Origin: Geminicoccaceae bacterium
GTDB taxonomy: Bacteria; Pseudomonadota; Alphaproteobacteria; Geminicoccales; Geminicoccaceae
DNA: 64,000 nucleotides
Assembly (NCBI GenBank): GCA_028285265.1
Contig: JANQPX010000022.1
Location: 1-64,000 of the forward strand
Reading direction: 5' to 3'
Position numbers and translations under genes: made by a program. Shown here piece by piece: positions 1-8,813 of the stretch (position 1 is its first letter; each line of letters starts with the position of its first letter). The notes under the pieces are model-generated. The model did no database searches and was not told where the DNA came from. It was given only the letters and a program-made list of their open reading frames with translations.

Positions 1-2836
1 AACCGGCAAGGACATCATCCCCACCATGCGCCATGAAGGGGCGGTCACGGGCGCAACATTTAGTCAGGATGATAACAAAATCCTCACCAGCTCCGAGGAT
101 GGAACGGCCAGGCTCTTTGACGCCAAAACCGGTAAAGACACCATTCCGCTCATGCGTCATGAAGGGGCGGTCACAAGCGCTAAGTTCAACCAGGATGAAA
201 GCAAGATCCTCACCTACTCCGTGGATGGAACGGCCAGACTGTTTGATGCCAAAACCGCCAAGGAGATCATCCCCACCATGCGTCATGAGGGGGAAGTCTG
301 GGCCGCCTGGTTCAGCAACGATGAAAGCAAAATCCTCACCAGCTCCGAGGACGGCACCACCAGGCTCTTTGATACCAAATCCGGCAGGGAAATCATCTCC
401 GCCATACATCATGAGGAGCCGGCTACGGCTGTCGGACTCATCCAAGACGACAGCAGAATCACTACCATCTCCCCAAACGGTACTGTCAGACTTTTTGATA
501 TCTCATTGCGTAAGGAACTTATCCCCGCCATGCGCCATGATGGGGCGGTCACGGGCGCAACATTTAGCCAGGATGACAACAAAATCCTCACGATCTCCGA
601 CGATGGAACGGCCAGGCTCTTTGACGCCAAAACCGGCGAGGACATCATCCCGCCCATGCGCCATGAAGGGGCAGTCACGAGCGCGCGGTTCAACTGGGAT
701 GAAAGCAAGATCCTCACCTACTCCGTGGATGGTACGGCCCGACTCTTTGACGCCAAAACCGGCAAGGAGATCATTCCACCCATGCGCCATGAGGGGGGAG
801 TCACCTTTGTCAGGTTCAGCAACGATGAAAGTAAGATCCTCACGATCTCCGAGGATGGCACAGCCAGGCTCTTTGATGCCATTACTGGCAAGGAGATCAT
901 TCCGCCCATGCGCCATGGCAGGGCGGTCTGGAACGTGTGGTTCAGCCAGGACGAGAGCAAGATCCTTACTAGCTCCTATGACAACACCGCCAGACTGTTT
1001 GACGCTAAGACTGGTGAGGAACTAATCCCGCCTATGCGTCATGAGGGGACAGTCTGGAACGCGTGGTTCAACCACGATGAAAACAAAATCCTCACCTACT
1101 CCGAAGATGGCACGGCTAGGCTCTTTGATGCCAAAACCGGCAAGGAGATCATTCCACCCATGCGTCATGAAGGGCCAGTCACAAGCGCTAAGTTCAGCAA
1201 CGATGAAAGCAAAATCCTCACCTACTCCGAAGATGGCACGAAGCTCTTTGACGCCATTACTGGCAAGGAGATCATTCCGCCCATGCGCCATGAAGGACCG
1301 GTCACGGGCGCGGGGTTCAACCGGGATGAAAGCAAGATCCTCACCTACTCCGAGGATGGAACGGCCAGGCTCTTTGATGCCAGAACCGGCAAAGAAATCA
1401 TTCCGCCCATGCGCCATGAGGGGGCAGTCAATAATGCAACGTTCAACTGGAACGAAAGCAAGATCCTCACTTACTCCGAAGATGGCACGGCTAGGCTCTT
1501 TGATGCCAAAACCGGTGCGGAAGTCATTCCACCCATGCGGCACAAAAAATCCGTTACGAGCATGGCGCTCAGCCGCTATGAAAGCAAGATCCTCACCAGC
1601 TCCGAAGATGGCACGGCCAGACTGTTTGATGCCAAAACCGGCAAGGAGATCATTCCACCCATGCGTCACGAGGGGGAAGTCACAAGCGCTAAGTTCAGCA
1701 ACGATGAAAGAGAAATTCTTACCAACTCCGAGGATGGCACGGCCAGACTGTTTGATGGCTCAACGGGCAAGGAGCTGATTCCCGCTATAGGTCATAAGGA
1801 TTGGTCAAACAATGCTGTGTGGTTCAGCCAGGACGAGAGTAAAATCCTCACCAGCTCTGATGACTACACCGCTGGCCTCTTTGCAGCCAGACTCTTTGAT
1901 GCCAAAACTGGTGAGGAGGTTATCCCCCCCATGCTTCATGAAGGGGCAGTCAACAGCGCAGTTTTCAGCAAGGACGACAGCAAGATCCTCACCAGCTCCA
2001 GCGATAGCACGGCTAGGCTCTTTGATGCCAAAACTGGCGAGGAGATTATTCCCCCCATGCGCCATGAAGGGGCGGTCAGCAGCGCGACATTCAACAAGAA
2101 TGAGAGCAGGATCCTTACCAACTCCAAGGATGGTACGGCCCGACTCTTTGATGCCAAAACCGGCGAGGAGGTCATCCCGCCTATGCGCCATGAATGGACG
2201 GTCAGCAGCGCGACATTCAACAAGGATGAGAGTAGGATCCTCACCAGCTCCAGCGATAGCACGGCTAGGCTCTTTGATGCCAAAACTGGCGAGGAGATCA
2301 TCCCATCCTTGCGCCACGGGGGGGCGGTCAACAGCGCGGCGTTCAGCAAGGATGAAAGCAGGATCCTCACCAGCTCCAGCGACAGGACGGCTAGGCTCTT
2401 TGATGCCAAAACTGGCGAGGAGATCATCCCACCCATGCGCCACGAGGGGACAGTCAGCAGTGCAGCGTTCAGCAAGGATGAAAGCAGGATCCTTACCAAC
2501 TCCGAGGATGGTACGGCCCGACTCTTTGATGCTAGAACCGGCGAGGAGGTCATTCCATCCATGCGCCATGAGGGGATAGTCAACAGCGCAAAGTTTAGCA
2601 AGGATGAGAGTAGGATCCTCACCATTTCCAACTACGGAACGATGAGGCTTTGGGATATCTCAAAATTACCGGCTGGAGATCTATTTGATTTAGCCTGCCG
2701 GTTCTATTTGGATAAGGGTGGACTTGATCTTTCAGAAGAAGCGAACATCGGCGGTTCTACCGCATTGAAAATTGTCATTGATGAGCCAATTTGTGCATCG
2801 CCACCGCCCAAACCAAATTGGACAGCGATGCAATGA
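1..2836 (+). CDS. WD40-like repeat protein, 5' end outside window
   Basis: The reading frame is already open at base 2 and the first codons (TGKDIIPT) are the tail of a repeat unit, so this is the C-terminal part of a larger protein. At least 21 units of about 43 residues follow one another, each reading roughly MRHEG-AVTSAxF-xxDESKILT-SEDGTARLFDAKTGKEIIPP. The usual WD dipeptide is replaced by FD in nearly all units; only the last one has LWD. One unit (near 1230) lacks a residue and one (near 1800-1900) has extra residues. The final 60 residues (DLFDLACRFYL...EPICASPPP) resemble the tail seen after WD40 propellers of STAND-type NTPase or TIR/protease-WD40 proteins. Such arrays form beta-propellers for binding partners. 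The effector domain cannot be seen, so function is open. The near identity of units at DNA level suggests recent expansion or gene conversion. Confidence 0.85.
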   Translation, partial: TGKDIIPTMRHEGAVTGATFSQDDNKILTSSEDGTARLFDAKTGKDTIPLMRHEGAVTSAKFNQDESKILTYSVDGTARLFDAKTAKEIIPTMRHEGEVWAAWFSNDESKILTSSEDGTTRLFDTKSGREIISAIHHEEPATAVGLIQDDSRITTISPNGTVRLFDISLRKELIPAMRHDGAVTGATFSQDDNKILTISDDGTARLFDAKTGEDIIPPMRHEGAVTSARFNWDESKILTYSVDGTARLFDAKTGKEIIPPMRHEGGVTFVRFSNDESKILTISEDGTARLFDAITGKEIIPPMRHGRAVWNVWFSQDESKILTSSYDNTARLFDAKTGEELIPPMRHEGTVWNAWFNHDENKILTYSEDGTARLFDAKTGKEIIPPMRHEGPVTSAKFSNDESKILTYSEDGTKLFDAITGKEIIPPMRHEGPVTGAGFNRDESKILTYSEDGTARLFDARTGKEIIPPMRHEGAVNNATFNWNESKILTYSEDGTARLFDAKTGAEVIPPMRHKKSVTSMALSRYESKILTSSEDGTARLFDAKTGKEIIPPMRHEGEVTSAKFSNDEREILTNSEDGTARLFDGSTGKELIPAIGHKDWSNNAVWFSQDESKILTSSDDYTAGLFAARLFDAKTGEEVIPPMLHEGAVNSAVFSKDDSKILTSSSDSTARLFDAKTGEEIIPPMRHEGAVSSATFNKNESRILTNSKDGTARLFDAKTGEEVIPPMRHEWTVSSATFNKDESRILTSSSDSTARLFDAKTGEEIIPSLRHGGAVNSAAFSKDESRILTSSSDRTARLFDAKTGEEIIPPMRHEGTVSSAAFSKDESRILTNSEDGTARLFDARTGEEVIPSMRHEGIVNSAKFSKDESRILTISNYGTMRLWDISKLPAGDLFDLACRFYLDKGGLDLSEEANIGGSTALKIVIDEPICASPPPKPNWTAMQ

Positions 2837-3224
2837 GTTCGGCACATCAGAGTTGGATATTGGTCGTTATATTACAGGTCTTCCCAGAAGAAACTTTCTT
2901 CAATTTTCAAGATCGGCATCATTCTTGATAAAATGGGTTCCCAAGAATAAGGGGCGCACGTGGCGGGGCAGGGGGCACCGCACCGTGCGGAGCCTGCTGA
3001 AGGAACAGGATCGGGCCACGATGACGCTAACGCGGAACAGGGTGATCCGGCTCGACAACACAAATGCTGGCATGCCGATCAATCTGATTTTGCACCGGCC
3101 CACAATTAAGGCTAACAAAACGGCGAAATTTCATCTCATAGATTGAGGGCCTACATTCATGGGCAATGACGGCATTGTCAACTTGGCGGATGCAGGGTCA
3201 GCAACTGGCAGACGAGATGAGATC
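2837..3224. other. Intergenic stretch, no gene recognised
   Basis: Between the repeat gene and the transposase I see no convincing gene. A plus-strand frame reads through to about 3146 but begins inside the repeat gene and its composition (many Arg/Thr) does not resemble a known family. The part from about 3190 may already belong to the insertion sequence. Confidence 0.4.
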
Positions 3225-4075
3225 TCAAGCTGCAGCGGTTAGGCCTCCCCATTGCCGCAAAGCTTCGTTCCGAAGTTCCTTCATGGTGCGGCGGGATACA
3301 AGATGTCGGTCGATGTTGAAGTGATTATAGACGGCGGAGTGGACATTCAAAAAGCACTGGGCTGATCCAGGAGATTTGAACCGCTGCATCTTGCGTTCTC
3401 GTCGACGCACGGGCAGATGGGAGTTTTCACATCTGTTGTTCTTGCGTAGTCCCTGCTCATGAATAGCGCTGAGGCCAAGCTTCTTCTTGGCCACGCCATA
3501 GGAGCCGAGTTTATCGGTCACCATCATTGATGGCGCAAAGCCTTGCTTCTTCAGGAGCTTGCGCAGCAATCGCTCGGCAGCACGGGCATTGCGGCGGCGT
3601 TGCACCAAGAAATCCAAGACTTCCCCCTCGCTGTCGACGGCGCGCCAAAGATAAAACCGACGCCCTCTCATCACGACCACCATTTCGTCAAGGTACCAGT
3701 GATCTGTTGGCCGATGACGGCTCTGTCGCAAGCGCCGAGCGTAGACCCGGCCAAATTTCAAGAACCACCGACGTACGGATTCGTACGAGATGTCTAGGCC
3801 GCGTTCGGCCAAAAGCTCTTCGACATCACGGAGGCTGAGGGTGAAACGGGCATACATCCATACCGTTAGCTGAATGATAGCTGGCGGAAAACGATGGCCG
3901 TGATAGACGGACTTGCTCATGGTCAAATTCGTAGCATCAGGCTTGCGGATCAGCAACGTGACAAGGCCCTGCGGAGGGCGCTCAATAACCTCGCTGAGAC
4001 GACGCCTGACCAGATTAACACGCTGTTTCGTCCCCACCCCATCGCCTCCCCAAAGCCAGTTACCGTCACGCGAGA
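3194..4075. mobile_element. Probable IS6-family insertion sequence
   Basis: The element is defined by the transposase gene inside it. Its ends are uncertain. An imperfect inverted pair is visible: GGTCAGCAACTGGC near 3197-3210 and GCCAGTTACCGTCAC near 4057-4071, which fits the short terminal repeats and roughly 0.8-0.9 kb size of IS6-type elements. No flanking 8-bp target duplication was confirmed. The pairing may be fortuitous. Confidence 0.4.
3225..3920 (-). CDS. IS6-family transposase
   Basis: This is a DDE transposase of the IS6/IS26 type, which moves its element by replicative cointegrate formation. The start at 3920 gives MSKSVYHGHRFPP, the usual N-terminus of this family, and about 231 residues, matching its normal 230-240. 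An upstream in-frame start at 4037 would add 39 residues without family character. The sequence shows the helix-turn-helix stretch LSLRDVEELLAERGL, then WYLDEM (first Asp), VTDKLGSYG (second Asp) and NNRCENSH (Glu), so the catalytic triad is intact. It lies between an accessory repeat gene and a VWA lipoprotein gene and is the only apparently intact transposase in the window. Confidence 0.92.
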   Translation of the reverse strand: MSKSVYHGHRFPPAIIQLTVWMYARFTLSLRDVEELLAERGLDISYESVRRWFLKFGRVYARRLRQSRHRPTDHWYLDEMVVVMRGRRFYLWRAVDSEGEVLDFLVQRRRNARAAERLLRKLLKKQGFAPSMMVTDKLGSYGVAKKKLGLSAIHEQGLRKNNRCENSHLPVRRRERKMQRFKSPGSAQCFLNVHSAVYNHFNIDRHLVSRRTMKELRNEALRQWGGLTAAA

Positions 4076-4196
4076 AACGACGCTTTCGATCTTTGGAATG
4101 AATTCGCCAACAAATTCGCCGGCGTCTAGAATCCGACAGATCGGTAAGTTATTGGCTCAAACCAAAACAAGGCGACACTGCTGGCGAGCGGGTCGT

Positions 4197-5795
4197 TCAG
4201 CCGCCGAGGAGGTCGAGTGCACGAACGCTCTCGGCGAGCCTTAGCAGCTGGAGGAACTCTGAGCGATAGCCAAACGGATCGTCGCCGCGCGCCGTCGCTG
4301 CCATTGCCTGGACATCATCAAGGTCAAGATCCTCGATATGGGGACTTTGACGTAGGATCTGACCGAATGCAGCGACGGCCGTTGCGAAGCGTGCCTCCTC
4401 AGGCGCCGTCTCGAAGTCTGTGGCCATGTCGGCCATTACGGGCTGCTCGATCAACCGGCTCTCGTCCTCGCCCGGCTGTTTGTAACGCATCCGCAGCCAG
4501 GCGACCTCGTCCGCGGTGGCGCTCGCCGCCGGCTTGACATAGCGGAGGTCGTCGATCAGTCGGGACGGACTGTCGATCGGGGTGATTTCGTACAGCGCTG
4601 TCACCGCGTGGCCACTGCCGATCTCGCCGGCATCAACCTGGTCATTATTGAAATCCTCCCGCGCCAGGAGGCGGGTCTCATAGCCAATCAGGCGGTACTC
4701 GGCGACGACCTCCGGATTGAACTCGATCTGGATCTTGACATCATCAGCAATCGGAAACAGCGTCGAGCCCATCTCGTCCACCAGCACCTTGCGCGCTTCC
4801 ATCAGGTTGTCGATGTAGCTGGCATGGCCGTTGCCGGCCTGGGCCAGTTTCTGCATCACGAGATCGTTCAGATTGCCGCGGCCGAAACCGAGAACCGAGA
4901 GATAGACGCCGCTCTCGCGCTTTCCGATGATGAAATCCTCGAGCTGGCGGGGATCGCTGATCCCGACATTGAAATCGCCGTCGGTGGCCAAGATGACGCG
5001 ATTGACCGCCCCTTCCTCGAAATGCTCCTCTGCGAGCCGATAGGCGAGATTGATCCCCTCGCCGCCGGCCGTGCTGCCACCCGCATGCAGGTCATCGAGG
5101 GCATGCAGAATGGCACGCTTCTCGCTGCCGAGCGTCGGCTCCAGCACCACGCCAGCGCTGTGGGCATAGGCCACGATCGCGATCCGGTCCTCCGGCCGCA
5201 ACTCCTCGACCAACATGGCAAACGAACGCTTGAGAAGCGGCAATCTGTCAGGGCTCTGCATCGAGCCGGAGGTGTCGACCAGAAACACCAGGTTCGCCCG
5301 CGGCCGCTCCGCAGGTTCGATTGCGTAGCCTTTGATGCCGATGCGCAAAAGCTGGCTACCAGCATCCCAGGGTGAGGTGAACAGCGCCAGGTCAGCCGCG
5401 AACGGCTGATCCGCCCCGGCGGGCGACGGATAGTTATAGTCGAAATAGTTGATCATCTCCTCGACGCGCACCGCATCCGCCGGCGGGAGGACTCCCTCCT
5501 GCAGGAAACGTCTGACATTGGCGTAGGACGCTGTGTCGGCATCTATCGAGAAGGTCGAAACCGGCTCAGCGCTCACCAGCTTGACGGTATTGTCGGTCAC
5601 CTCTTCGTAACGATCACGATTTTCTGGCTGCGCCAGCCTCGAAAGCGACTGAACGCCAGCCGTTAAGCCGGACGAGACGAGGTTGCTCGTTTGAACGGCC
5701 TGCGGGACGGTATAGCGCGAATCATTCCCGGAACCACAGGCAGCGACCAGTCCCATGATCGTGCCCATACCCAATGTCAAGATTGTACGTTTCAT
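4197..5795 (-). CDS. VWA-domain lipoprotein (YfbK type)
   Basis: A 532-residue protein with a lipoprotein signal: the hydrophobic stretch TILTLGMGTIMGLVAAC ends in a lipobox with Cys20, so it is probably anchored to a membrane facing the periplasm. An N-terminal von Willebrand-associated region (about 75-165) is followed by a VWA domain starting at ANLVFLVDTSGSMQ (MIDAS DxSxS at 174-178; second metal-site segment ATDGDFNVG), and a C-terminal DUF3520-like part with LRMRYKQPGEDES. This domain order and length match the YfbK family, whose cellular role is not established. The start has a good AAGGAAG ribosome site. No partner ATPase (MoxR) lies beside it; it is flanked by transposase genes or remnants. 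Confidence 0.88.
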   Translation of the reverse strand: MKRTILTLGMGTIMGLVAACGSGNDSRYTVPQAVQTSNLVSSGLTAGVQSLSRLAQPENRDRYEEVTDNTVKLVSAEPVSTFSIDADTASYANVRRFLQEGVLPPADAVRVEEMINYFDYNYPSPAGADQPFAADLALFTSPWDAGSQLLRIGIKGYAIEPAERPRANLVFLVDTSGSMQSPDRLPLLKRSFAMLVEELRPEDRIAIVAYAHSAGVVLEPTLGSEKRAILHALDDLHAGGSTAGGEGINLAYRLAEEHFEEGAVNRVILATDGDFNVGISDPRQLEDFIIGKRESGVYLSVLGFGRGNLNDLVMQKLAQAGNGHASYIDNLMEARKVLVDEMGSTLFPIADDVKIQIEFNPEVVAEYRLIGYETRLLAREDFNNDQVDAGEIGSGHAVTALYEITPIDSPSRLIDDLRYVKPAASATADEVAWLRMRYKQPGEDESRLIEQPVMADMATDFETAPEEARFATAVAAFGQILRQSPHIEDLDLDDVQAMAATARGDDPFGYRSEFLQLLRLAESVRALDLLGG

Positions 5796-5884
5796 CGGCT
5801 CTTCCTTTCAGCAAATGGCTGTTTTGCTATCGGCTTGCCGATGAACAGATGATGAACTGTAGTTGCCTTCTAACGCTCGAGACA

Positions 5885-6150
5885 ACCTAACAGGCTGTGA
5901 GAAGGTCAGTTTTACGCCGGTTTGTTGTTCATCATGCAGACTATGGCGATGTCGATCATTGTCTTCGAAGTTTGAGCGTGGCGCTCTTAGTCTTGGGCGA
6001 GACGCCCAGAAGGACCCAACCAAGCGAAGGTCTGTTCGACGATCCAGGTCAAGCCGGTGATCTTGAAGGCACATCCACCACGTGCCGGGTGGAGAGTTGG
6101 CTGCGACTCACCGCTGCGTGCAACAGAACGCCTAGCACCGTCGTCTTCCG
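5885..6150 (-). pseudogene. Decayed IS5-family transposase remnant
   Basis: Reading the minus strand gives two segments typical of IS5/IS427-group transposases: TTVLGVLLHAAV (about 6145 to 6110) and TWIVEQTFAWLG followed by SGRLAQD, a stop, then ERHAQTSKTMIDIAI (about 6050 to 5930). The middle of the gene, including part of the catalytic core, is missing, and the frame has stops. The 3' side ends in GACCTTCTCACAGCCTGTTA (near 5888-5908), which looks like the terminal inverted repeat of that group. It is therefore an internally deleted, inactive copy. Confidence 0.7.
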
Positions 6151-6190
6151 TTGGTGATCATGCAGCTAACGACTTAGGTGTATTCCCGCT

Positions 6191-7300
6191 TCACCTTCGG
6201 CCTTTTCCTACAAAAGGAAGCCGGACGACAATACTCAGCTTATTGTCCCGCACTTCAGCGTGAACTGCGCCGCCACTGGCTAGGCAAAGTTGCTTCACAA
6301 TAGATAACCCGAGCCCACTAGAGTGAGCATTGCGTCCCCGGGTACGGCTGTGGGAGACTCGAAAAAAGCGATCAAAAAGTAAAGGAACATCCTCCTCCGG
6401 CAGGCCCTCGGCGTCGTTGCTGAAGATCATTTCAAACCCGTGCGGCTCATGCCTTAACAATGCAATGCAGCATGTCGACTCGGCATCACTGTATCTCAGC
6501 ATGTTCGACATCAAATTATCGATGACGTGCCTCAAGGATTTTTGCGAAAGAGCAATACGACAGTTGGCGAGCGTGTCGTCGACACTCATACGTAGCTGAA
6601 GGCCTTTTGCCCGGAATTGGGTGTCCCACCGACGCTGCACATCATTCAGAATGTACCGCACCTCTACACCTTGAGATGCTGCCTTTTGATCCTCGGCCGC
6701 CAATTCCAACGCCTCAATGGAATGGGTCAGCGCTGTCAGATGATTGAGTTCATCTGACATCAATGAAAAGAATTGCGCATCAGCTTGGAAAATGCCGTCC
6801 TCCAGACCTTCGGTGTATCCGCGCAGGCTGGTGATAGGTGTCCGCAATTCGTGCCCAAGATCGGCGAGGTATCGTGCCCGACGTCCCTCTTCCTGCTGCA
6901 AAGCAGTGGCAAGGGCGTTGACGGTGTCTGCGAGCCTCCCGACTTCACCTGCTTGATTTTGTGCGCGCACACGATAGTCGCCTTGTCGCAATCTGTCCGT
7001 CGCCCGAGCGAGCGCTCTGAGGGGGCGGACGATAAAGAGCGTTACCCCGATGGACGCCACGACAGCGAACACCAATCCGACCGAGATACTTGTCCAAAGT
7101 TGGCGCTCAACCTCCTCGACAAACATGGCATGAACCTGTCCCGGTTCGATGTTGAATGTGGACATGAGTCGATCGGAGTAAGCTGTGCTCTGGCGCATAA
7201 AAAGCCAGTACCACGCAACACCAAGCATCAGAACAATCGTAACATTGGCTGCGATCATCTGAAACGTAAGCCACGGCAACCGGCGCAGGCGATCTCTCAC
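6191..7300 (-). CDS. Membrane sensor histidine kinase
   Basis: A 369-residue sensor kinase. It has a membrane segment at about 18-36, a short periplasmic loop of some 35 residues, a second segment at 73-92, a HAMP linker (RPLRALARATDRLRQGDYRV, about 92-143), the phosphoacceptor H-box LADLGHELRTPIT with His150, and an HATPase domain with DNLMSNMLRYSD (N-box) and SSGLGLSIVKQL (G2-type box). This is the BaeS/CpxA type layout. The ATG overlaps the stop of the response-regulator gene upstream (ATGA), so the two are translationally coupled and form a two-component pair. The signal is unknown; the short periplasmic loop argues against a large ligand-binding domain. Confidence 0.93.
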   Translation of the reverse strand: MRDRLRRLPWLTFQMIAANVTIVLMLGVAWYWLFMRQSTAYSDRLMSTFNIEPGQVHAMFVEEVERQLWTSISVGLVFAVVASIGVTLFIVRPLRALARATDRLRQGDYRVRAQNQAGEVGRLADTVNALATALQQEEGRRARYLADLGHELRTPITSLRGYTEGLEDGIFQADAQFFSLMSDELNHLTALTHSIEALELAAEDQKAASQGVEVRYILNDVQRRWDTQFRAKGLQLRMSVDDTLANCRIALSQKSLRHVIDNLMSNMLRYSDAESTCCIALLRHEPHGFEMIFSNDAEGLPEEDVPLLFDRFFRVSHSRTRGRNAHSSGLGLSIVKQLCLASGGAVHAEVRDNKLSIVVRLPFVGKGRR

Positions 7301-8067
7301 GATATCCTGCGCCCTCCTTCCCCCGCGAGCGAGAATCGGTAGCCAAATCCACGCACCGTCTCGATCATTGTGCCATTTTCGTCACCAAGCTTGGCACGTA
7401 GGTTATGGACATGCACATCGATCGCCTTTGGCCCGACCGCAACATCGTTCCCATAAAGGAGCGCGATCAGCTGGCCTCGCGATAGGACTCTGCTGGGCTG
7501 TTCCAGAAGACGTCGTAGTATTTTGTATTCATAGGGTGTCAGTGGAATAGACTGACCTGACAAGTTACAGGTTGGTTGTTCGGCATCCAATTTGAGGGGG
7601 CCCGCTTCCAGCACGTTCTTGCGACATGCATTGGCTATTTGACTGCGGCGCAAGATTGCCTGAATGCGGACAATCAGCTCCCGTGGCGAGAAAGGTTTGA
7701 TGACATAGTCATCCGCTCCCACAGCGAAGCCCTGAAGCACGTTTGTTTCTGCACCAAGCGCCGTCAAAAACAAGACGGGCGTCACGGAGCCATGCTTGCG
7801 CATCGCCTCAACAATCTCTGTTCCGGATCTGTGCGGCAGCATGACATCGAAGATACAAATGTCGAACGAGTCTGTTAGAGCTGCCCTATAGCCCGCCTGG
7901 CCATCTTGGTGCACCACCACATCATGGCCCGCACTCTCGAGATAGGCGCTCAGAAGATTGAGAATGTTCTTATCGTCTTCGACCACAAGTATTTTGGTCT
8001 TAGTAGCGATATCACCTGTCTCCCCAGAAGAGCTTTCGAACGAGGAATAAGGTGCATGGGTTTGCAT
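7297..8067 (-). CDS. OmpR-family response regulator
   Basis: A 256-residue regulator with an unusually long N-terminal tail of about 24 residues before the receiver domain (ILVVEDDKN; acceptor Asp74 in CIFDVMLP; Thr in FLTALG; Lys in DDYVIKPFSP). It ends in a winged-helix OmpR/PhoB DNA-binding domain (LTPYEYKILRRLLEQPSRVLSRGQLIALLYG...VHVHNLRAKLG). It should be phosphorylated by the kinase encoded immediately downstream with a 4-base overlap. A shorter product starting at the ATA/ATG-poor tail cannot be excluded, since the tail is not typical of the family. Confidence 0.93.
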   Translation of the reverse strand: MQTHAPYSSFESSSGETGDIATKTKILVVEDDKNILNLLSAYLESAGHDVVVHQDGQAGYRAALTDSFDICIFDVMLPHRSGTEIVEAMRKHGSVTPVLFLTALGAETNVLQGFAVGADDYVIKPFSPRELIVRIQAILRRSQIANACRKNVLEAGPLKLDAEQPTCNLSGQSIPLTPYEYKILRRLLEQPSRVLSRGQLIALLYGNDVAVGPKAIDVHVHNLRAKLGDENGTMIETVRGFGYRFSLAGEGGRRIS

Positions 8068-8108
8068 TGTGCGTCCAATAACGAACTGGAGACCACACTG
8101 TGATTGGG

Positions 8109-8141
8109 GCTGCGCCGCCGCTAGGACGACGACGGCGCAGC
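8109..8141. terminator. Strong hairpin between YHS and regulator genes
   Basis: GCTGCGCCGCCG at 8109-8120 pairs with CGACGGCGCAGC at 8130-8141 with one mismatch, giving a 12-bp GC-rich stem. It lies just after the stop of the YHS gene on the minus strand and before the response regulator start. There is no clear U-run, so it may be a weak or factor-assisted terminator. Confidence 0.5.
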
Positions 8142-8151
8142 GGGCAAAGAT

Positions 8152-8634
8152 CTATTGCGCCAGAAGCGCTTCACGAGACGTGGCGAAAATCACTTTCCAG
8201 TTCGACTCGCCTTTAGAGATCACGGTTTCGGTGTCGGCGAGGAAAAGCTTGTTATGAGCGTCTGGGCTGCTGTTGAGGTAAAGCTGCCCATCAACGATGG
8301 CCCAAAGCTCGGGCTGGGTCGGAACTTTTTTGCCTTTGCTAGCGCCCGCCGAACACCATCCGCCATAGGCTGGAGCGTATTTCGCTGGGTCGGCATCAAA
8401 AAGTGCCTGGTTCTCGGCGGAGGAAAAGTACCATGTCGCGCCTTGATACTCGGACGCAAATTCCGACGAGCCGGGCGTCGGCGCACCAATGGTGTGATAC
8501 GCGACAACATCAGTCCCCCCCACAGCAGCGCCACCATCGATGTAATGCTCGTCCACGGCCTGAGCTTGTTGCGCCACAAAGCTAAAGGCCATTGCCATCG
8601 TCATCGCTGCGAATTTCTTTCCGTACGTCTTCAT
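8152..8634 (-). CDS. Secreted YHS-domain protein
   Basis: About 160 residues. The chosen start (8634) gives MKTYGKKFAAMTMAMAFSFVAQQAQA, a clear Sec signal peptide, with AGGA eight bases upstream; the ATG nine bases earlier lacks room for a ribosome site. The mature part contains the YHS-type pattern GGTDVVAYHTIG, ATWYFSSAENQALFDADPAKYAPAYGGWCSAGAS. YHS domains are small, often metal-associated modules; this stand-alone periplasmic form (with the CAYG/WCSAG-like Cys) is common in proteobacteria but without firm function. It precedes the two-component genes on the same strand, separated by a hairpin. Confidence 0.85.
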   Translation of the reverse strand: MKTYGKKFAAMTMAMAFSFVAQQAQAVDEHYIDGGAAVGGTDVVAYHTIGAPTPGSSEFASEYQGATWYFSSAENQALFDADPAKYAPAYGGWCSAGASKGKKVPTQPELWAIVDGQLYLNSSPDAHNKLFLADTETVISKGESNWKVIFATSREALLAQ

Positions 8635-8813
8635 CGGTCGCATCCTTTGATCTGCGTTTTTACAAACTCAAAGGGATGGGCACAAAGATGCTCCCCTCCC
8701 AGAACACCTAGAATAGGTTCCCAGGGTTTTGGGCCGGTTTGTGTCGCGTTAGGTTTCGGTTAGGGAAATCGCTCGTCAGCGCCTTAGACCCTGAACCGAA
8801 TCCGACAGAACCC

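Noticed and set aside
33..2631. Long frames on both strands overlapping the WD40-like array, for example plus 33-1025, 1041-1778 and 1812-2579, minus 503-916, 1022-1669, 1805-2569 and 1936-2631
   Set aside because: They repeat with the same 129-bp period and are mirror products of a uniform repeat; the true frame gives recognisable WD40-like units and a natural C-terminus.
1..2836. CRISPR-like regular spacing
   Set aside because: The repeats are contiguous, have no spacers and encode an in-frame protein.
4608..5375. Plus-strand 255-codon frame opposite the VWA gene
   Set aside because: The minus strand carries a complete lipoprotein with MIDAS motif; the opposite frame has no family signature.
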